Assembly (NCBI GenBank): GCA_031268125.1 | Contig: JAIRXT010000275.1 | Location: forward strand, 1 to 5,705 | DNA length: 5,705 nucleotides | Reading direction: 5' to 3' | From: Treponema sp. | Lineage (GTDB): Bacteria; Spirochaetota; Spirochaetia; Treponematales; Breznakiellaceae | The notes under the pieces: generated by a model | Seen by the model: the letters and a program-made list of their open reading frames with translations, nothing else | What the model was told of the DNA's origin: nothing | The model's database searches: none | Translations under genes and position numbers: made by a program | Shown: one piece after another, positions 1 to 4,151 of the stretch | Layout: the number at the start of each line of letters is the position of its first letter | Numbering within the stretch: position 1 is the stretch's first letter

Positions 1-6
1 GCGGGG

Positions 7-55
7 TGCCGGGGGAAAAAATCCACCGCCTTGAGCGGTGTTTTTGCCCCCGGCA
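7..55. terminator. Long hairpin with T-runs on both sides; likely terminator of the GH3 gene, possibly bidirectional
   Basis: The core stem is CACCGC (24-29) with GCGGTG (35-40) around the loop CTTGA. Read on the minus strand it is followed by GA and then six T (21-16), as expected for intrinsic termination about 70 nt after the GH3 stop. Read on the plus strand it is followed by five T (41-45), so a convergent gene beyond position 1 could use it too. The structure continues outward: the A-run (16-20) can pair with the T-run (41-45), and TGCCGGGGG (7-15) is an exact inverted copy of CCCCCGGCA (47-55). This is longer than a minimal terminator and could also be part of a dispersed palindromic repeat. 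The structure is read directly from the sequence; function is inferred. Confidence 0.7.
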
Positions 56-65
56 GGACCCCGGG

Positions 66-110
66 AGCTTGCTTCCAACATAGGCCATTGCCGTAGTTTT
101 GGAACAAGCT
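66..110. repeat. Inverted repeat / stem-loop at the 3' end of the GH3 gene
   Basis: AGCTTG (66-71) plus TTCCAA (73-78) pair with TTGGAA (99-104) plus CAAGCT (105-110). This gives 12 base pairs interrupted only by one unpaired C at 72. The 20-nt loop holds a small inner stem, GGC (83-85) with GCC (90-92). The outer arm touches the first base of the GH3 stop codon complement (110-112), so in the mRNA the hairpin begins at the stop codon. There is no T-run next to it, so it is not a classical terminator by itself. It may protect the 3' end, assist the terminator at 7-55, or be a dispersed palindromic element. Confidence 0.55.
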
Positions 111-2329
111 TACTTGTAGGTTTTTACCCGGCTGTCGTTGATTACCCCCGACCAGTTAAGGCCAAAGGCAAAATCCCATGTGTTTCCCGCGCTGTCGGTG
201 TAGGGAATCATGTCTCTGGGCACATCTTCAAGCTGAAGTTCCACCGTTTCCATGTCCCTGGGCATCTGGAAGGGGAGAAGTCCCGATGGTTCGGCCCTGC
301 CGCTTACCATGTCGAGGAGGGCTTTAGGTTCCACCGAAAAGTCCAGGAGGATTGCGGAGGCGGCGGCCTCGAATTCAGCGGGCACAAAGGGGTTGGATGT
401 ACGGGCAAAGACGATTACCGGTTTGCCTCCCATCACTTTTTTGGTTTCAAGGATCATGTCCAGGTCCGTCTCGTTGTTTACCCTGCCGGTTTTATCCCGG
501 TAGCTGCGGTTTTCCGGCCCGGCTATGCTCTGTTCCCGGGCATGTTTTGCGGTGTAGGGCCGGTACTGGAGGCTTACCGGCACATAGCCGTCTTCCCTGG
601 TATAGCCGGCGCCCTGGGGAGACTGAATGAAGCAGAAGGCACAATCCGCTCCGGCGGGGCTGTCCGCAGCTTCAAAATATTCCCCGGCCAGTTTTGGATC
701 CAGGGGAATACTATCCCGTTCGGGAATGGGCATTCCCAGGAAATTGGTCCCCGCGTTTGTGTGCCGTTTGGGAATATATACCCTGGGCCGGCCCTTGAGG
801 GGGAGGACTCCATCGTTCTTGAGGAGTACGACACTTTTTAGCTGGGCTTCGTAACCGGCGCTCATAAATTCCGGGCAGGCGGCAGTTTTTTTGGTTTCTT
901 CCGGATCAAGATAGGGATTCTCAAAAAGGCCCACCCGGAAAATATTCCGCAAAAGCCGTCGGGCGGACTGCCGGAATCGTTCCCGCATAACGTCTTCCCC
1001 GTGTTTTTTAAGGCCCATGCGCCATGCCGCCAGTACCGGGCCGGCATCGTTATTGCCGCCGAACTGATCCACCCCGGCCATGAGTATCCTGTAATGCCGT
1101 TCTTCCACGGAAAGATCTTCCACCCCCCAGCATTTGCCGCTGAACATGCTGGCCTGGTCCTTCGCATCGGCGGTTATCATCCAATCGGTACAGACCACTC
1201 CGTCAAAACCGTATTTTTCCCGAAGCAGATCCGTAATGATATAACGGTTATAGGAATTTCCCACATTTTCCCCGTCTTTGGCGTCGTAGTTCCAGGAGAT
1301 GGTATAGTAGGGCATTACCGCAGAAGCCGATCCGGTGGCGCCCGCCAGCTTAAATGCACCTTCGGTAAAGGGTTTTAGATGATCTTCCATCGCGCCGCCG
1401 GGATAAACGGCGTATTTACCGTAGCCAAAGTGGGCGTCCCTGCCCCCCTCGCCGCTGCCGCCGCCGGGCCAGTGTTTTATCATCGCGTTTACGCTGTCAT
1501 AACCCCAGCCCGGGGCGCCCGCCGCCGGTAAAAGGGCGCGGTCCCCCGTTGAGGTCTGGAAACCATCACAGTAGGCCCGGGCAAGATCCGCCGCCAGTTT
1601 GACCCCCTCACCAAAGGTCCCGGAAAAGCGCCACCACCGGGGTTCGCTTGCCAGATCGATCTGGGGGGAAAGGGCGGTGGCAATGCCCAGGGCGCGGTAT
1701 TCTTTAGAGGCAATTTCGCCGAAACGCCGTACCAGTTCCGGGTCAAAAGATGCCGCCAGGCCCAGGGTGTCGGGCCAGACGGAATTTTCCCCGCCGGAAC
1801 CCATGTTGAATTCCGCCGTGGCAGCCGGGGTATGCCGCGGATCGGAACTGGTATTTACCGGGATACCCAGGCCGATAGCCTCGACGTAGGCCTGGACATT
1901 GTTGTTCCACCGGGCCGCCGTCGGGGCATCTTCTATCATCGCCACAAGAACATGCCGGAGATTGTCGTCTTTAAGAAATTTCTTCTGCGCGGCGGTAAGG
2001 TCCCAGACATTTTCCCTGGTATCTACCCCGTCCTGGCCCGTATACATTGCCAGAGGGTTTACCCGGCAAATAGCCTGGTGGGCGCTGTAAAGCATGAGTC
2101 CCGCAATTTCCTCTACGCTCATCCTCCCGGCAAGATCGGCAATCCGTTGTTCCACCGGAAGTCGCCAGTCTTCGTAGGGGTCAAGTTTCCCGTTGCCGTT
2201 CAGATCCTTAAAGGCAAAGCCGTCATCAATAACAAGGGGCGCGCCGCTTCTGACCCCCAGAGTTGGGCCGCCGTTGTTCACGATTAAGTCATAGCCGTCT
2301 TTTGCTATGCGCTTCCATTTTTCGGACAT
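110..2329 (-). CDS. Glycoside hydrolase family 3 protein (beta-glucosidase / beta-xylosidase type), cytoplasmic, with an EF-hand loop
   Basis: This 739-residue enzyme should hydrolyse terminal beta-linked sugars from oligosaccharides or glycosides by the retaining GH3 mechanism; the exact sugar cannot be read from sequence. The start is the ATG at 2329, with GGAGG (complement of 2335-2339) 5 nt upstream. No signal peptide or membrane segment is visible, so it is predicted cytoplasmic. Residues 42-53 form a textbook EF-hand loop (D42, N44, N46, D50, E53). The N-terminal barrel domain follows, with R-x-x-DLAGRMSVEE (62-74), KHWPGGG (285-291), GGRDAHFGYGKYAVYPGG (295-312), and the nucleophile motif GVVCTDW, in which D382 is the predicted catalytic nucleophile. 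The C-terminal domain begins near LLKNDGVLPL (502-511) and contains GYVPVSLQYRPYTA (581-594), PSGLLPFQMP (681-690) and FAFGLNWS (720-727). The acid/base glutamate cannot be assigned by eye. There is no fibronectin-III tail. It lies 53 nt behind the regulator gene and is probably co-transcribed with it. Confidence 0.93.
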   Translation of the reverse strand: MSEKWKRIAKDGYDLIVNNGGPTLGVRSGAPLVIDDGFAFKDLNGNGKLDPYEDWRLPVEQRIADLAGRMSVEEIAGLMLYSAHQAICRVNPLAMYTGQDGVDTRENVWDLTAAQKKFLKDDNLRHVLVAMIEDAPTAARWNNNVQAYVEAIGLGIPVNTSSDPRHTPAATAEFNMGSGGENSVWPDTLGLAASFDPELVRRFGEIASKEYRALGIATALSPQIDLASEPRWWRFSGTFGEGVKLAADLARAYCDGFQTSTGDRALLPAAGAPGWGYDSVNAMIKHWPGGGSGEGGRDAHFGYGKYAVYPGGAMEDHLKPFTEGAFKLAGATGSASAVMPYYTISWNYDAKDGENVGNSYNRYIITDLLREKYGFDGVVCTDWMITADAKDQASMFSGKCWGVEDLSVEERHYRILMAGVDQFGGNNDAGPVLAAWRMGLKKHGEDVMRERFRQSARRLLRNIFRVGLFENPYLDPEETKKTAACPEFMSAGYEAQLKSVVLLKNDGVLPLKGRPRVYIPKRHTNAGTNFLGMPIPERDSIPLDPKLAGEYFEAADSPAGADCAFCFIQSPQGAGYTREDGYVPVSLQYRPYTAKHAREQSIAGPENRSYRDKTGRVNNETDLDMILETKKVMGGKPVIVFARTSNPFVPAEFEAAASAILLDFSVEPKALLDMVSGRAEPSGLLPFQMPRDMETVELQLEDVPRDMIPYTDSAGNTWDFAFGLNWSGVINDSRVKTYK

Positions 2330-2382
2330 AAAGACCTCCGTAATAAAATTCGCCGATTAACCTGCGGCTAACCGGTGTTGCT

Positions 2383-3060
2383 TTAACTTTTCTCTTCCAG
2401 GGCCCGGATATGGAGATAGACCGTACTTTTTGAAATACCCAGGTCCCGGGAAATAGTCTGGACCGCGTCTTTCAGCTTAAAGATTCCCTGATAGTAAAGC
2501 AGCGTTACAATTTCTTTGTTTTTCTGGGAAGCGGGGACCGTGCCGTCGGCCAGCACTTCGGCCTTAACCTTCTCAAGAGACCGGGTAATAAGTTCAACGG
2601 AGTCGCTGATAAAATGTTCCGCCACATGCTCAACAGGGGCGTCAAGGGAAAAATTCCGCAGCAGCGAAGTCAGCGGGCTGTCCATATACAGATTAATGCA
2701 CAAAAGGCCGATAGGTTTTTTGTTTTCCCCAAAGATCACGAGGGTGGTGGACTTTACGGGCTTGCCGTATTTGCTCGAAGAAAGGTAGGTAATAGACCCG
2801 TTTTCGGCCGGGCCGCCGGCGTTGTTTTTTGTAATCCGTTCCAGCATGGAAAGGGCAAAGTCGGTAATGGGGGCCCCTTCCCTGCGGCCGGAATGAAAGC
2901 CGTTGACAATCTTGATAATCGAATGATCCAGATCGATAAGGTCGTGGAGCACGATTTCAAAGGCTTCGCCGTAATAGGCCGCCATCCCGTCCATCGTGGT
3001 CTTGTAGGATTCGATGATAAGCTCATCCGTCCGGGACAGTACGTTTTTTTGTTTTGCCAT
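2383..3060 (-). CDS. DauR/YheO-like transcriptional regulator (PAS_6 sensor plus HTH_22 DNA-binding domain)
   Basis: This 225-residue protein has the two-domain layout of the YheO/DauR family: an N-terminal PAS-like sensor and a C-terminal helix-turn-helix. The sensor spans about residues 15-130, with YYGEAFEIVLHDL (29-41), SIIKIVNGFHSGRREGAPIT (47-66) and PVKSTTLVIF...KPIGLLCINLYMD (101-127). The HTH lies at about 179-222, with LKDAVQTISRDLGISKSTVY (196-215) as the recognition region. The length matches family members of about 220-240 residues. The start is the ATG at 3060, with AGGAG (complement of 3067-3071) 6 nt upstream. Characterised members respond to small molecules and control D-amino-acid or related catabolic genes; the ligand here is unknown. 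The gene is 53 nt upstream of the GH3 gene on the same strand, so local control of that gene is the simplest inference. No convincing promoter was found in the 69 nt separating it from the Rpn gene. Confidence 0.9.
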   Translation of the reverse strand: MAKQKNVLSRTDELIIESYKTTMDGMAAYYGEAFEIVLHDLIDLDHSIIKIVNGFHSGRREGAPITDFALSMLERITKNNAGGPAENGSITYLSSSKYGKPVKSTTLVIFGENKKPIGLLCINLYMDSPLTSLLRNFSLDAPVEHVAEHFISDSVELITRSLEKVKAEVLADGTVPASQKNKEIVTLLYYQGIFKLKDAVQTISRDLGISKSTVYLHIRALEEKS

Positions 3061-3129
3061 ATCAATCTCCTGTTTTTACATAAGAGCGTTTTCCGTATTT
3101 AACGTATCCATATCCGATTCACCTGCCGG

Positions 3130-3351
3130 TTATTTCCCGGCCATTTCGTTTCCGATGGTTTCACCTGCGGCCAGCTTCGCTTCAATTTGTTCCGCAGAGT
3201 AACCCCGCCTTACCAGTTCCAGAACCACGTTCTGACCTTCCATCCGGCCTTCCCTCTGACCTTCCATCCGGCCCTGTTCCAGCCCCCTCTCCAGACCTTC
3301 TTCTTCCCGAACTTCAAGAGCTTCGTCCCAGTTCCATTCCGTCATTAACAT
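3130..3351 (-). CDS. Possible intragenic small C-terminal Rpn protein (RpnS-like, 73 aa), nested in frame
   Basis: An ATG at 3351 (Met226 of the Rpn protein) lies 6 nt after GGAGGTG, a 7-base perfect match to the anti-Shine-Dalgarno end of 16S rRNA. That is at least as strong as the sites in front of the three complete genes here. Translation from it would give 73 residues beginning MLMTEWNWDEALEVREEEG, and would contain the conserved helix, the Glu/Arg/Gly repeats and the C-terminal end but none of the nuclease core. In E. coli Rpn genes, an independently translated C-terminal RpnS product is known to inhibit the full-length RpnL nuclease; I infer the same possibility here. The caveat is that GAG-GTG encodes Glu-Val of a segment typical of the family, so part of the site could be a by-product of protein conservation. 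A second in-frame ATG follows at 3345. Confidence 0.4.
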   Translation of the reverse strand: MLMTEWNWDEALEVREEEGLERGLEQGRMEGQREGRMEGQNVVLELVRRGYSAEQIEAKLAAGETIGNEMAGK

Positions 3352-4026
3352 ATTAACCACCTCCGAACCATGCTGTTCCAGAAATACCTTCAAAACACCA
3401 TCCCCAATACACTCCTCCACCGCCAGCTTCATCGCATCGTCCCGGCCCGTCCCCGCTTCTTCATACTTCCGTATCGTGTCGATAAAATAGCTGTAGCCTT
3501 CCAGCGTCTTGCTCCGCCTGAGTATCCCCTCGTTGTGCCCCCGGTTGATATTGTACACCTTCACCTTGAGTTCCAGCGGCAGATACTCCCCCTTGCTCAG
3601 GCTCAGTTCCCCGGGGCTGGTAAACGCATCGGAAAGATTCAAAACATACTCATCCCCGCAGGGAGCAGTCCCGTTGTAAAGAACGATGAACTCCGGGTAC
3701 GGCAGGGATACCCGCTTTTCCCGGTAGATGCTTCGTTTCGCAATAATCGTTTCATATATCCTGGCGATATAAAGCAGAATCCGCAGGGGCATGTTCTCGT
3801 TAATCGTGGACTGGTGTTCAAACACGATGACCAGCCGGTGATCGATCTCGAAGGAAATGTCGTTCATCCGGCCTTTGAAAAGCACCCCTTCCAGGGTGTT
3901 GATGGTAACCGGTATGTCCGCGGGCAGTTCAACGCCGGACAAGGCGCCGTAAAGCTCCCGCAGGGTCTCGCTTGTGCCAAAGAGCCATGAGAAAACGCTG
4001 CTTTTATATTCCCGGTTTGCGATCAT
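3130..4026 (-). CDS. Rpn family recombination-promoting nuclease / putative transposase (PD-(D/E)XK), with repeat tail
   Basis: This 298-residue protein resembles the Rpn / PD-(D/E)XK nuclease family, whose E. coli members cut DNA, stimulate RecA-independent recombination and have been linked to phage defence. The N-terminal nuclease core shows VFSWLFGTSETLRELYGAL (11-29), the ND56ISFEID strand and VIVFE70HQ72STINENMPLR (67-82). D56 and E70-x-Q72 are the likely metal-binding residues, with Gln in the usual Lys position as is common in this family. A conserved helix follows at EVVNMLMTEWNWDEALEVR (222-240), then a charged Glu/Arg/Gly repeat tail (241-265) and a C-terminal end containing LVRRGYSAEQIEAKLAAG (271-288). 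I chose the ATG at 4026 because AAAAGGAGG lies 5 nt before it. An in-frame TTG at 4071 would add 15 residues but has no ribosome binding site. The gene is intact. Its neighbours are functionally unrelated, so it is probably an accessory or mobile insertion. Confidence 0.9.
   Translation of the reverse strand: MIANREYKSSVFSWLFGTSETLRELYGALSGVELPADIPVTINTLEGVLFKGRMNDISFEIDHRLVIVFEHQSTINENMPLRILLYIARIYETIIAKRSIYREKRVSLPYPEFIVLYNGTAPCGDEYVLNLSDAFTSPGELSLSKGEYLPLELKVKVYNINRGHNEGILRRSKTLEGYSYFIDTIRKYEEAGTGRDDAMKLAVEECIGDGVLKVFLEQHGSEVVNMLMTEWNWDEALEVREEEGLERGLEQGRMEGQREGRMEGQNVVLELVRRGYSAEQIEAKLAAGETIGNEMAGK
3231..3273 (-). repeat. Tandem 24-bp direct repeat coding for an eight-residue RMEGQREG unit
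   Basis: The 19-base string TCTGACCTTCCATCCGGCC occurs identically at 3231-3249 and 3255-3273, a period of 24 bp that keeps the frame. It encodes two copies of GRMEGQ within the Rpn tail. Upstream codons for EEEGLERGLEQG look like degenerate earlier units. Such Glu/Arg/Gly repeats are common in the tails of spirochaetal Rpn proteins and are probably helical. Slippage would change the protein length without shifting frame. Confidence 0.85.
3358..3364 (-). promoter_or_regulatory. Internal Shine-Dalgarno GGAGGTG inside the Rpn gene
   Basis: The plus strand reads CACCTCC, identical to the anti-Shine-Dalgarno core, so the mRNA carries GGAGGUG. The spacer GTTAAT (6 nt) leads to the in-frame ATG at 3351. 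This site is the basis for the nested small-protein call. Confidence 0.5.
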
Positions 4027-4031
4027 TACCG

Positions 4032-4037
4032 CCTCCT
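4032..4037 (-). promoter_or_regulatory. Ribosome binding site AGGAGG that fixes the Rpn start at 4026
   Basis: The minus strand reads AAAAGGAGG-CGGTA-ATG. The 5-nt spacing to the ATG at 4026 is good, whereas the longer reading frame starting with TTG at 4071 has no comparable site. Directly upstream lies the AT-only dyad TTTTTTA-GCT-TAAAAAA (4037-4053), which could fold next to the site; its role is unknown. Confidence 0.85.
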
Positions 4038-4079
4038 TTTTTAAGCTAAAAAATTTCCCGGCGAATTTCAATATTGGAC

Positions 4080-4122
4080 TTGTTCAACAACTCTATTAGA
4101 GTTGCCGCTGAGAAACAACTCC
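4080..4122. repeat. Overlapping inverted and direct repeats between the hydroxylase and Rpn genes
   Basis: TTGTT-C-AACAA (4080-4090) is a palindrome. It overlaps CAACTCT-ATT-AGAGTTG (4088-4104), a perfect 7-bp inverted repeat with a 3-nt loop. AACAACTC recurs at 4114-4121 as a direct copy of 4086-4093. In the minus-strand RNA the middle CAACTC can pair with either the upstream or the downstream GAGUUG, giving two mutually exclusive hairpins. No T-run follows directly, so it is not a standard terminator; the nearest T6 is at 4048-4053. This could be part of a dispersed palindromic repeat or a transcript-processing structure. I see no clear promoter in the 125-nt spacer (4027-4151). Confidence 0.6.
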
Positions 4123-4151
4123 GGTTTTGGCAGGCGGCGGGCCTTCCTCTG

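Noticed and set aside
66..110. Possible integron attC site because of the imperfect stem with a bulged base
   Set aside because: The required RYYYAAC and GTTRRRY end motifs are not both present (TTCCAAC fails at the first base and no matching GTTRRRY is found), and no integrase or cassette array is visible.
38..841. Plus-strand open frame of 267 codons
   Set aside because: It lies entirely antisense to the well-supported GH3 gene, has a Gly/Phe/Pro-rich composition with no family motif, and has no convincing ribosome binding site. It is a codon-bias shadow.
3061..3129. Promoter or operator for the regulator gene, including a short direct repeat ATACG-TTAA-ATACG on the minus strand
   Set aside because: No -35/-10 pair with acceptable spacing was found, and the repeat is too short to distinguish from chance.
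3125..3141. Hairpin GCCGG-7 nt-CCGGC over the Rpn stop codon as a terminator
   Set aside because: It has only 5 bp with no following T-run in the direction of transcription, so it is too weak to call.
3370..3990. Plus-strand open frame of 206 codons opposite the Rpn gene
   Set aside because: It is antisense to conserved Rpn motifs, shows no recognisable domain, and its length is explained by the GC bias of the real gene.
4027..4071. N-terminal extension of the Rpn protein from the TTG at 4071
   Set aside because: It has no ribosome binding site and the extra 15 residues are not typical of the family, whereas the ATG at 4026 has AGGAGG at good spacing.
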